36,659 bases of DNA. Source: Alphaproteobacteria bacterium (GTDB taxonomy: Bacteria > Pseudomonadota > Alphaproteobacteria > RF32 > CAG-239). The stretch covers positions 1 to 36,659 of the forward strand of contig JAGBLF010000025.1 in NCBI GenBank assembly GCA_017635595.1, read 5' to 3'. The notes beneath the pieces were generated by a model, which was given only the letters and a program-made list of their open reading frames with translations, ran no database searches and had not been told where the DNA came from. Shown here piece after piece: positions 8,494 to 15,968 of the stretch (position 1 is its first letter; each line of letters opens with the position of its first letter). The translations under genes and the position numbers were made by a program.

Positions 8494-8546
8494 TTGACTA
8501 ACATACTTTTTTGATTTAGCTTATCTTTCATCAATTTATAATTAAC
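8494..8546 (+). promoter_or_regulatory. Promoter plus A/T-rich leader block, module P2
   Basis: TTGACT (8494-8499), 17 bp, then TAGCTT (8517-8522), a weak -10. The leader block AATTTATAATTAAC (8533-8546) is nearly the same as in modules P1 and P3. No Shine-Dalgarno sequence precedes the ATG at 8578. Confidence 0.5.
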
Positions 8547-8577
8547 GTATTTTCAATCATTAATTTAATTATTACGT

Positions 8578-9120
8578 ATGAAACAACAAATCATCAGGCG
8601 TATAAAACAATGGAAACGTTTTTATGCCGCACACACAACAGAAGTTGATGAAAATTCAACATGGAAGGATATTTTATTAAAGCTCAACCTTTCGTATACG
8701 GACAGTATATTGCTTGGCAAACAGGCTGTTAACAAATGTGAACCGTTTGATTTTGAAGAATTGCTGTATTTGGGCCGGCTCCCTTATTATCAGGAAATAA
8801 AAAATTTAATGGCTTCTATGCTTAACACCGATTTCGGGGATTATTTTTTATCCCGCCTGCCGAACGGAGATGATGTTTATTTTGTACGTTATCCGTCATT
8901 GACGGACACAGAATTGACCGATAATTTGTACGAAGTTCCGATTGTCGTTGCGACAGTTGTCTATCACCATCCTGTAGATTTTGATGAAGATATCTACATT
9001 TGGTGCGGGAAGAATTATCTGTATGAAAACATCTGTAAACATCTTATTATCCGCTATGCCGATAAAAAGCCGGACGATTTTATCATACCGAGTGAATATT
9101 GTAATAAAGAACCGCTTTAA
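8578..9120 (+). CDS. Hypothetical soluble protein, unknown function
   Basis: 180 residues, no signal peptide or membrane helix. The N-terminus is basic (MKQQIIRRIKQWKRFY), the rest acidic with many aromatic residues, including VVYHHPVDFDEDIYIWCGKN near 143-162. I do not recognise it. The start follows ATTATTACGT without a Shine-Dalgarno sequence, matching the other module-P genes. A strong bidirectional hairpin separates it from the convergent PH-domain gene. Confidence 0.7.
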   Translation: MKQQIIRRIKQWKRFYAAHTTEVDENSTWKDILLKLNLSYTDSILLGKQAVNKCEPFDFEELLYLGRLPYYQEIKNLMASMLNTDFGDYFLSRLPNGDDVYFVRYPSLTDTELTDNLYEVPIVVATVVYHHPVDFDEDIYIWCGKNYLYENICKHLIIRYADKKPDDFIIPSEYCNKEPL

Positions 9121-9135
9121 TCCGACATTCTGCAT

Positions 9136-9163
9136 AAAAAACACCTCGTCTGAGGTGTTTTTT
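9136..9163. terminator. Bidirectional intrinsic terminator
   Basis: A perfect 12-bp stem (9136-9147 with 9152-9163) with loop GTCT. The stem starts with six A and ends with six T, so it serves both the 8578 gene and the PH-domain gene that ends at 9169 on the minus strand. Confidence 0.9.
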
Positions 9164-9168
9164 TATAA

Positions 9169-9660
9169 TCAGCTGTTATAACGCAGAATTTCCTCGATTA
9201 ATTCTTTAACCCGCCACGGTGCAAATACACGATAAAACGTCACTTTTGACGTACCTGTGCCTGAAAAATTTATATTACCGTAATTAAGCAAACGGCCGAC
9301 AAATGATTGTCTGACTTCAACAGCTTCAATACGCCGGATTTCCAATTCTTCGGTTCGTATATTCAAAAAACCGATTTTATAGATAACGCGATAATTTGTT
9401 ACCGCCATTTCCACTGAACGATTTTTGCACCAAACATATACAATACGGATCAGTATAATGCCGCCGATAAAAGCTTCCGACTGCCAAAAAAAACGCTGAA
9501 AAAAGCTTGTTTCTTCCGCCAACCCATTCATGAAATAGCAAAAAACGGCAAACAATATAGCCATATCAAAATACTTATCAAGGTAAATACTCCAATGTAA
9601 CCGTGGCTCTAAAAGAACTTCCTCATTCAGTTGTAAATTTTGCATTAAATATCTGTCCAT
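9169..9660 (-). CDS. Membrane protein with bacterial PH (bPH2/YdbS-like) domain
   Basis: 163 residues. Two hydrophobic helices (about 29-46 and 64-80) precede a C-terminal bacterial pleckstrin-homology domain beginning at MAVTNYRVIYKIGFLNIRTE and continuing through EIRRIEAVEVRQ and GRLLNYGNINFSGTG, the classic bPH2 pattern. Family members are small membrane proteins of uncertain role, often thought to be linked to envelope stress. The start is supported by GGAGG ending 5 nt before the ATG. It is a single-gene unit that diverges from the prepilin gene at 9792. Confidence 0.88.
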   Translation of the reverse strand: MDRYLMQNLQLNEEVLLEPRLHWSIYLDKYFDMAILFAVFCYFMNGLAEETSFFQRFFWQSEAFIGGIILIRIVYVWCKNRSVEMAVTNYRVIYKIGFLNIRTEELEIRRIEAVEVRQSFVGRLLNYGNINFSGTGTSKVTFYRVFAPWRVKELIEEILRYNS

Positions 9661-9791
9661 GACAACCTCCGACCATTTCAGATTAGCAAAATATAACTAA
9701 AATCAATATTATTATTGACTTTAATTAGAAATTAAGATACGATGATTAATATTATATACAATAATTTCAACTTTTCCTAGGAGAAAGACAA

Positions 9792-10751
9792 ATGTTAAAT
9801 TTAACTAAGCAAGGTCTCTCTGCAGATTCTGAGGTTCTGAGCCTTAATTCTAATTCCGTTTTTGCTGATAACAAAAAAAGTCATCCTTGCGAAAGCGAGG
9901 ATCTCGGCCGAATCATTTTAAGCAGCCGAGATTCTCGAGCCTACGGCTCAAAAATGACAGGTAAAAAAATTGGCTCAAAAATGACAGGTAAAAATATTGG
10001 CTCAAGAATGACAGTAAAATGTGAGAGTGGCCTTCTTTCGATATGTGCTGCAGATGCGCCGCAATTTTCGAGTGCCGTGTACAACAAAGGTACACAAGCG
10101 AGAAAGTTGCAAGCAGGTGCCGCACAGAGCGGAAGAAGTATGATTGAGATGTTGGGCGTTTTGGCCATCATCGGTGTGCTGTCGGTCGGTGGTATCGCCG
10201 GCTATTCCAAAGCTATGACGAAATTTAAGATCAATAAAACTATTGATCAAGTGTCACAAATTGTCGGTAACATCCGAACTTTATATGGTACCCAAAAGGG
10301 TTATAACGGGCTAGCATCTTGGGATACATCAGGTATAAAAATCATCAAGAAAGCTCATCTTGTTCCCGATGAAATGTGGAATACTGCCGGAACCGGTTTA
10401 GAAAACCCTTTTGGAGGTAATGTTTTAATCGGGAATCAATCTAAGAAATCCGGCGCCGATGACCACAAAGCTTTTGATATTTTATATGATGGATTACCTG
10501 AAGAAGCCTGCATGGAATTAGCGACTTACGATTGGGGTTCCGGTTCTTCATCAGGTTTATTAGCCATAGGCATTCCTTGGATTTCTATTGACGGAACATT
10601 CAGCGGTTGCACCGGTTCAAAATCGGCATCTCAAGTAATTGCTTGTCCAAACGGTTCAACCTTATCTGTTCCTATGCCGGTAGATGTAGCGGCTACTGCT
10701 TGTAATTGTTCCGGCTCAGATACTTGTTCAATTGGCTGGAAGTTTTATTAA
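9792..10751 (+). CDS. Type IV prepilin-like protein with very long leader
   Basis: 319 residues. The start at 9792 is firm because AGGAGA ends 7 nt upstream. The class III signal is GRSMIEML at residues 114-121 followed by a hydrophobic helix (AIIGVLSVGG); Gly114 would be the last leader residue and Glu119 the conserved +5 Glu. The leader is therefore about 114 residues, against the usual 5-30. Part of it (codons about 30-56) is encoded by a palindromic repeat at 9880-9958, and residues about 52-75 are a 9-residue repeat (GSKMTGKKI, GSKMTGKNI, GSRMTVK). The mature part has several Cys near the C-terminus (CACNCSGSDTCS-like region), expected to form disulfides. It would be cut by a prepilin peptidase and assembled in a pilus or pseudopilus. 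No other pilus gene lies in the window. Confidence 0.85.
   Translation: MLNLTKQGLSADSEVLSLNSNSVFADNKKSHPCESEDLGRIILSSRDSRAYGSKMTGKKIGSKMTGKNIGSRMTVKCESGLLSICAADAPQFSSAVYNKGTQARKLQAGAAQSGRSMIEMLGVLAIIGVLSVGGIAGYSKAMTKFKINKTIDQVSQIVGNIRTLYGTQKGYNGLASWDTSGIKIIKKAHLVPDEMWNTAGTGLENPFGGNVLIGNQSKKSGADDHKAFDILYDGLPEEACMELATYDWGSGSSSGLLAIGIPWISIDGTFSGCTGSKSASQVIACPNGSTLSVPMPVDVAATACNCSGSDTCSIGWKFY
9880..9958. repeat. Palindromic REP-like element inside the prepilin gene
   Basis: A 79-bp element bounded by GTCAT (9880-9884) and ATGAC (9954-9958). It contains three hairpins: CTTGC/GCGAG with a GAAA loop (9886-9899), ATCTCGGC/GCCGAGAT (9901-9908 with 9925-9932), and GAGCC/GGCTC (9937-9949). The architecture resembles repetitive palindromic elements of Alphaproteobacteria, such as the coding-region palindromes of Rickettsia. 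It is read through in frame. Confidence 0.7.
9945..10018 (+). repeat. 27-bp tandem repeat, 2.7 copies
   Basis: Units start with GGCTCAAAAATGACAGGTAA at 9945 and 9972, and a shorter, diverged third copy starts at 9999. The unit is 27 bp, so each copy adds nine residues without changing the frame. The first unit overlaps the right end of the palindromic element and probably arose from it. Confidence 0.8.
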
Positions 10752-10771
10752 TCCGTTTTCATCAGTTTTAG

Positions 10772-10812
10772 AATAATAAATCCTCAGGCTTAATACCTGA
10801 GGATTTATTATT
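10772..10812. terminator. 17-bp bidirectional hairpin terminator
   Basis: A perfect 17-bp stem (10772-10788 with 10796-10812) with a 7-nt loop lies between the convergent prepilin (+) and tig (-) genes. It ends in an A/T-rich arm on either side. Confidence 0.85.
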
Positions 10813-10841
10813 TTGCATACAATTCTCTTTTATCGGGAGAA

Positions 10842-12206
10842 TTAGGCAGACTTTTTAGTCTTCTTTTTTGTTGAGCTGTTTTCACTTTCAGCAGAAAAGT
10901 CATATAACTCGGCAACCGAAACTTCGGTATCGGTTAATTTGGCTTTGCTCAAAACATAGTCAACAATCTTTTCTTCATAAGCCGGAGCTTTCAAAGATTC
11001 GACAGCCTGTTGATTTTTCAAATAAAAATCAAATACGGCTTTTTCTTGTCCCGGATATTTTTTGGCTTCGTTCATAATAGCCCTGTTTACATCATCGGCC
11101 GTAACGGTTAATTTAGCGTTATTGCCGATTTCAGATAACAACAAGCCGAGCTTAACACGACGCAAAGCAATTTCTTTATATTCAGCCAAAACGTCTTTTT
11201 CATCACGATTTTTCTCAGATTCATCAAGTCTGTTCTGAGCTTTGGCATTTTGATATTGCTTTTCGATTGAACTGTATTCGGCATCAATCAATTTCTGCGG
11301 AACTTCGAAGTTGTATTCTTTATCCAAAACATCGAGTAAGTCACGTTTTAATTTAATACGGGAAGTCGATTCATAATCATCGGAAATGCGAGCTTCGATT
11401 TTAGACTTCAAATCGGCTAAATCAGAAGCGCCCATAGATTTGGCAAATTCATCGTTAACCTCAACCGGTTTGTATTCACGGATTTCTTTAATGGTTGTAA
11501 CAAACACAGCCTCTTTACCGGCTAAATCTTTGGCATGGTATTCAGTTGGGAATGTTGTTTTAACATCAACGGTTTCCCCGGCTTTATGACCGATTAATTG
11601 GTCTTCATAACCCGGAATGAAAGAGTTAGAACCGAGTTCCAACGGATAAGCATTGCCCTTACCGCCTTGGAATTCAACCCCGTCAATCGATCCGACGAAA
11701 TCGATAACAACGACATCGCCTTTTTTGGCAGCGCGATCTTTTTCAACCTTGACGGTATCGCGACGAGAATCAGACATATATTTGATAGCTTTTTCAACCT
11801 CTTCGGCCGGAACTTTAGCTGTATACTTTTTCAAAGAAATCTTAGAAAAATCGCCCAATGCAATTTCCGGTAAAACTTCTGTTTCAATAGTAAATGAAAT
11901 ATCTTCGCCGTCTTTGAATTTTTCAATTTTAACATCCGGTGTCATAGCCGGACGTAAATTATTCTTTTCAATAACTTCATTTGTCGCATCGCGAATCATA
12001 TCATCCAAAACTTCGCCCAAAACCGACGGACGATACTTTTGTTCAATCATATTTTTCGGTGCTTTACCGGCACGAAAACCCGGTAATTTAATATTTTTAG
12101 AAACTTCGTTTAATTTTTTATCCACGGCGGCGGCAAAATCGGCAGCGGCAATGGTTACGGTATATTTTTTGTTTAAACCTTTTGATTTTTCTTCTTTATA
12201 ATTCAT
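10842..12206 (-). CDS. tig: Trigger factor, ribosome-associated chaperone
   Basis: 454 residues from the ATG at 12206. A longer frame to 12275 runs into the tRNA-Leu gene and is not real. The N-terminal ribosome-binding domain has the signature GFRAGKAPKNMIEQKY near residue 43-58. The FKBP-type PPIase domain (about 150-245) contains KGDVVVIDFVGSIDG and NSFIPGYEDQLIGHKAGE. The C-terminal helical chaperone domain follows, ending in a Lys-rich tail. It binds nascent chains at the ribosomal exit tunnel. The start is preceded only by a weak GAGA. A tRNA-Leu gene just upstream on the same strand may share its transcript, an arrangement common in Alphaproteobacteria. Confidence 0.97.
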   Translation of the reverse strand: MNYKEEKSKGLNKKYTVTIAAADFAAAVDKKLNEVSKNIKLPGFRAGKAPKNMIEQKYRPSVLGEVLDDMIRDATNEVIEKNNLRPAMTPDVKIEKFKDGEDISFTIETEVLPEIALGDFSKISLKKYTAKVPAEEVEKAIKYMSDSRRDTVKVEKDRAAKKGDVVVIDFVGSIDGVEFQGGKGNAYPLELGSNSFIPGYEDQLIGHKAGETVDVKTTFPTEYHAKDLAGKEAVFVTTIKEIREYKPVEVNDEFAKSMGASDLADLKSKIEARISDDYESTSRIKLKRDLLDVLDKEYNFEVPQKLIDAEYSSIEKQYQNAKAQNRLDESEKNRDEKDVLAEYKEIALRRVKLGLLLSEIGNNAKLTVTADDVNRAIMNEAKKYPGQEKAVFDFYLKNQQAVESLKAPAYEEKIVDYVLSKAKLTDTEVSVAELYDFSAESENSSTKKKTKKSA

Positions 12207-12233
12207 TTTATTCTCTATTCCCGTTAATAAAGT

Positions 12234-12318
12234 TGGTGCGGATAAAGAGACTCGAACTCTTACACCTTGCGGCACCAGATCCTAAGTCTGGCGTGTCTAC
12301 CAATTCCACCATATCCGC
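12234..12318 (-). tRNA. tRNA-Leu, anticodon UAG
   Basis: 85 nt including an encoded CCA. Acceptor arms GCGGATA and TATCCGC pair. The anticodon stem CCAGA/TCTGG holds the loop CTTAGGA, giving anticodon TAG (Leu, CTA codons). The T arm has GTTCGAGTC. A long variable arm (TGCCGCAAGGTGT region) marks it as a class II tRNA. It lies 27 nt upstream of tig on the same strand. Confidence 0.96.
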
Positions 12319-12463
12319 ACGGTAGTTGTAAACTGGCAGAAGTAAAACATAAATATTATGATAAATCAAGCAAAAAAACACATATAACGCATAAAAAAAA
12401 TGTTGCAAAAAAAATAATTTTAAGATAACAGAGAACCATATTATAAAAATGTATGAGGAAAAT

Positions 12464-14050
12464 ATGCCAGAAAACACTAATCCGCGCAAGACTTTTGCGA
12501 TTATTTCACACCCGGATGCCGGTAAAACGACCTTAACGGAAAAACTGCTGCTGTTCGGTGGTGCCATTCAGCAGGCCGGTGCCGTCAAAGCGCGCGGCGA
12601 AAATCGTAAAGCTCATTCCGACTGGATGAAAGTCGAACAAGAACGCGGTATTTCCGTGGCTTCTTCAGTTATGAACTTTGAATATAACGGTATTACTTTT
12701 AATTTATTGGATACACCGGGACACGAAGACTTCTCGGAAGATACCTACCGTGTTTTAACTGCGGTCGATTCTGCCGTTATGGTACTTGATTCCGCCAAAG
12801 GTATTGAAACGCAAACCAAAAAATTGTTTGAAGTCTGCCGTTTGCGCAACATCCCTATTCTTACATTTATCAACAAGCTCGACCGCGAAGGTCTGGATCC
12901 GTTTGCACTCTTGGATGATATCGAAAACACTTTGGCTCTGGAGGTTACGCCGGCCAGTTGGCCGATAGGTAGCGGTAAAGATTTTTTGGGTTGTTACGAC
13001 TTAATCAACGATCAATTAATTTTAATGAATAAAACCGGCGATAAATCACAAATCAACGATACGATTGAAACCTGCCAAGGTTTGGATGATCCGAAGTTGG
13101 ATACCTTATTGCCGGCTCACGCTGTCGCCAAACTGCGCGAAGATGTGGAAATGGTGCGCGAACTTTGTCCGGCATTTAACTTGGAAGATTATCTTTCAGG
13201 TGCACTAACCCCGGTCTTTTTCGGCAGTGCCATCAACAATTTCGGTGTGCGTGAAGTCTTAAACGGTTTGCATGAACTTGCCCCTACGCCGCGCCCGCAA
13301 CCGAGTGCCGAGCGCATTGTCAATGCCAATGAGCCGAAAGTTACCGGATTTATTTTCAAAATTCAGGCCAATATGGATCCGAAACACCGTGACCGTATTG
13401 CCTTTATGCGCATTTGCTCCGGCCATTTTAAGCGCGGCATGAGTTTATTACAAATCCGAACCGGTAAAGAAATTAAAATCGCCACACCGGTTATGTTTTT
13501 GGCGCAAGAACGCGAACTGACCGAAGATGCCAATGCCGGCGATATTATCGGTATCCCGAACCACGGGCAACTCAGAATCGGCGACACTTTAACCGAAGGC
13601 GAAAAAATTCATTATACCGGTATTCCGAGCTTTGCGCCGGAATTATTAAAATCCGTTCGCGCCAAAGATCCGCTTAAATCCAAGCACTTGGCTAATGCCT
13701 TACAGCAAATTGCCGAAGAAGGCGGCGCGAGCGTATTTAAGCCTTTGTCCGGTGCCGAATATATCATCGGTGTTGTCGGCGTATTGCAATTTGAAGTAAT
13801 TGCCGACAGACTGCGTACTGAGTTCAATATCGACGTAATTTTTGAACCGACACAATATTTCACAGCCCGTTGGATAAGTTGCGAAGACAAAGCTCAATTG
13901 GATAAATTCTACAATACAAATATGTTCAATTTGGCCGAGGATTATGACGGTGCACGGGTTTTCCTGGCACGCAATGCTTGGCATTTAGGCAAAGTTCACG
14001 AAGATTTTCCGGATATTGTATTACACAAAACCCGCGAACAAACTTTTTAA
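12464..14050 (+). CDS. prfC: Peptide chain release factor 3
   Basis: 528 residues from the ATG at 12464, matching the usual RF3 length. The ATG at 12449 is less likely because GAGGA lies between the two, just before 12464. The GTPase domain shows HPDAGKTT (16-23), RGIS switch I, DTPGHEDF and NKLDRE. Domain II and the RF3-type C-terminal domain (about 390-528) follow. RF3 is the GTPase that removes RF1/RF2 from the ribosome after termination. It is a single gene, divergent from tRNA-Leu/tig; the next gene starts 100 nt downstream with its own good Shine-Dalgarno sequence. Confidence 0.97.
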   Translation: MPENTNPRKTFAIISHPDAGKTTLTEKLLLFGGAIQQAGAVKARGENRKAHSDWMKVEQERGISVASSVMNFEYNGITFNLLDTPGHEDFSEDTYRVLTAVDSAVMVLDSAKGIETQTKKLFEVCRLRNIPILTFINKLDREGLDPFALLDDIENTLALEVTPASWPIGSGKDFLGCYDLINDQLILMNKTGDKSQINDTIETCQGLDDPKLDTLLPAHAVAKLREDVEMVRELCPAFNLEDYLSGALTPVFFGSAINNFGVREVLNGLHELAPTPRPQPSAERIVNANEPKVTGFIFKIQANMDPKHRDRIAFMRICSGHFKRGMSLLQIRTGKEIKIATPVMFLAQERELTEDANAGDIIGIPNHGQLRIGDTLTEGEKIHYTGIPSFAPELLKSVRAKDPLKSKHLANALQQIAEEGGASVFKPLSGAEYIIGVVGVLQFEVIADRLRTEFNIDVIFEPTQYFTARWISCEDKAQLDKFYNTNMFNLAEDYDGARVFLARNAWHLGKVHEDFPDIVLHKTREQTF

Positions 14051-14150
14051 CACATAAACGGCGAATAAACAAAGCTAATTTGTTGCATTTTATAAAAAGA
14101 AGCTTATAGTAGCCTTATATGCTTGTTAAAAATTATGAGGAGAAACATCT

Positions 14151-15950
14151 ATGAGATTCGTTTTAGCTTTAGTCAGAATGCTCGGTATTTTTTTGAGCGT
14201 TTGCCTATTTTGTGCATTTTTATACTTTGGATTTATTAACCAACAAAGTGAAAATGCCAAAATATTCTCATACGGTTCCCTTATTTTATTTGTATTTTCG
14301 ACCGTGATTACCTCTTTGGTTTCCGTCGGTTTTGAAAACTACCAAAACAAAAAACAAGACACGGCTTTTTTCAACAAAATTAATGATAAGCTGCAAGAAA
14401 TACACACATCACCGCAAACAGCTACCGAACCGCAGGAAGACCATGTTACCCCGTTTTTGGAAAAATTAACTGCCGATGGTTCAAATACGGCTGAAGCTAT
14501 CCATCTCGGTTTTGAAAAAATTACCAAGCAATTAACCGCTTTACAAGAAGCAAATCCAAACAAAAACGTGAATTTCGGTTTTGAAAGTATTAATAATCGC
14601 TTAAATGAAATTCAACAAGCTTCGACATCGCAAACCGAGCAAATTTTCTCTTCATTAGCAGGTATTACAGCTTTACCCGAGCAAATTTCTTCACTCATCA
14701 CTAATATCAGCAGCAGTTCTGCCGGCGGCAATACACCTGAAATGGAGGTTTTGCAACAAACCGTTTCTCAAATCGGGACGGAAATGGGGCAGAATAATAC
14801 GCAAACCGTTAATTCGATCAACAAATTGGAATCTGACCTAGCCGACCTGCGGACCAAACAACAAGATGCCCAGGTCAAATTGGATGACATTATTACTAAG
14901 TTGGATTATTTACTCCCTGTAATACAAGAATTGGCAGATAAGGGTATCTCCGTTGCACCGATTGTTGCAACATCTGCCCCGGTTGTTGAACCGGCTATCG
15001 AAGAAGCATCTGCGTCGGAAAAAGAACCTACCATTATCGAGCCGGTTGTTGAAGAAGCACCTGCTCCAGCGGAAGAACCGGTTGTTATCGAGCCGGTTGT
15101 TGAAGAAGAAGCACCTGCTCCGGAAGAAGAACCGGTTGTTATCGAGCCGATTGTCGAAGAAGCACCTGCTCCGGAAGAAGAACCGGTTGTTATCGAGCCG
15201 ATTGCCGAAGAAGAACCGGCTCCGGCGGAAGAACCTGCCGTTATCGAGCCGATTGCCGAAGAAGAACCGGCTCCGGAAGAAGAACCGGTTGTTATCGAGC
15301 CGATTGCCGAAGAAAAAACCGTAACCGACAATATTTCAGCAACAGAAGATATTGTTGATTTAAATACCCTTTTAAATGATACAGATGTTACCCCGATGTC
15401 ACTTGATGCCGATGATACTTCTTGGTCTGACACCAAAACGGTCGCCGCCGATCATCCGGAATACGAAGCCTCAGATCCTTTCGGTACACCGGCAAAACAT
15501 AACATCAGCCGTATGTTACCGGAAATCGAAGGGAAAACCGATCCGGCAACGTATGCTTCCGAAACACCTTTCGGCAACGCGGAACAAGGTTCTACAGAAG
15601 GTATGCCTGATTTACCGGCTCCGACCAATCCCGCGCTGTTGGAATCGGACGATCCTTACGGTGTCCCAAACAATGATGTTACGCCTGAGGTTCCTATCGA
15701 CCGCGGTGAATTGCAAGCCGATAATCCGTTCGGAGTTCCGCCGTCCGAAACAAAAGAAACTCCAGCCGATATCGATACGGCTTCAACAAATGACCATTCT
15801 CCGCTCGATGCCATTTTTAATGATAAATTTGCGGCAGAAATGGCCGATTTGGATATCTTGAAAGATGATGCTAACATCGTAAATAAAAATTCTGATGACA
15901 ATCTCGAAGAAATTGACATCAGTGCAATGTTTAACGAAACACAAAAATAA
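14151..15950 (+). CDS. Membrane-anchored coiled-coil protein with Pro/Glu/Val repeats
   Basis: 599 residues, no family recognised. Two hydrophobic helices (about 5-26 and 40-61) anchor it. Residues about 70-270 look helical and coiled-coil. Residues about 280-385 hold about seven imperfect repeats built on EEPVVIEP with APAPEE spacers, an extended Pro/Glu-rich rod reminiscent of TonB-like or wall-spanning linkers. After about residue 430 a short motif, (D/T/N)P(F/Y)G, recurs four times (DPFGTP, TPFGNA, DPYGVP, NPFGVP) in an acidic tail. The start is supported by GAGGAGA 7 nt upstream. hydG follows after 18 nt, so the two may be cotranscribed; I see no functional link. Confidence 0.8.
   Translation: MRFVLALVRMLGIFLSVCLFCAFLYFGFINQQSENAKIFSYGSLILFVFSTVITSLVSVGFENYQNKKQDTAFFNKINDKLQEIHTSPQTATEPQEDHVTPFLEKLTADGSNTAEAIHLGFEKITKQLTALQEANPNKNVNFGFESINNRLNEIQQASTSQTEQIFSSLAGITALPEQISSLITNISSSSAGGNTPEMEVLQQTVSQIGTEMGQNNTQTVNSINKLESDLADLRTKQQDAQVKLDDIITKLDYLLPVIQELADKGISVAPIVATSAPVVEPAIEEASASEKEPTIIEPVVEEAPAPAEEPVVIEPVVEEEAPAPEEEPVVIEPIVEEAPAPEEEPVVIEPIAEEEPAPAEEPAVIEPIAEEEPAPEEEPVVIEPIAEEKTVTDNISATEDIVDLNTLLNDTDVTPMSLDADDTSWSDTKTVAADHPEYEASDPFGTPAKHNISRMLPEIEGKTDPATYASETPFGNAEQGSTEGMPDLPAPTNPALLESDDPYGVPNNDVTPEVPIDRGELQADNPFGVPPSETKETPADIDTASTNDHSPLDAIFNDKFAAEMADLDILKDDANIVNKNSDDNLEEIDISAMFNETQK
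14986..15320 (+). repeat. Tandem coding repeats (VVIEP units)
   Basis: Units of about 48-60 bp encode EEPVVIEP plus a variable Glu/Ala/Pro spacer. Several stretches such as GAAGAACCGGTTGTTATCGA recur exactly, showing recent unit duplication by slippage or recombination. The antisense frame is open over its length (about 14906-15436) and gives a Gly/Ser-rich artefact. Confidence 0.85.
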
Positions 15951-15968
15951 ATTAGGATAATAGAAAAA

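Noticed and set aside
11653..12201. 182-codon plus-strand frame opposite tig
   Set aside because: It lies entirely antisense to the well-supported tig gene and has a low-complexity Ser/Phe/Ile translation.
12207..12275. N-terminal extension of the trigger factor frame
   Set aside because: It runs into the tRNA-Leu gene, and trigger factors start at the MNYKEEK region.
14906..15436. Long minus-strand frame rich in Gly, Ser and Thr
   Set aside because: It is the antisense of the VVIEP coding repeats; it has no ribosome-binding site, and its repeats simply mirror the sense gene.
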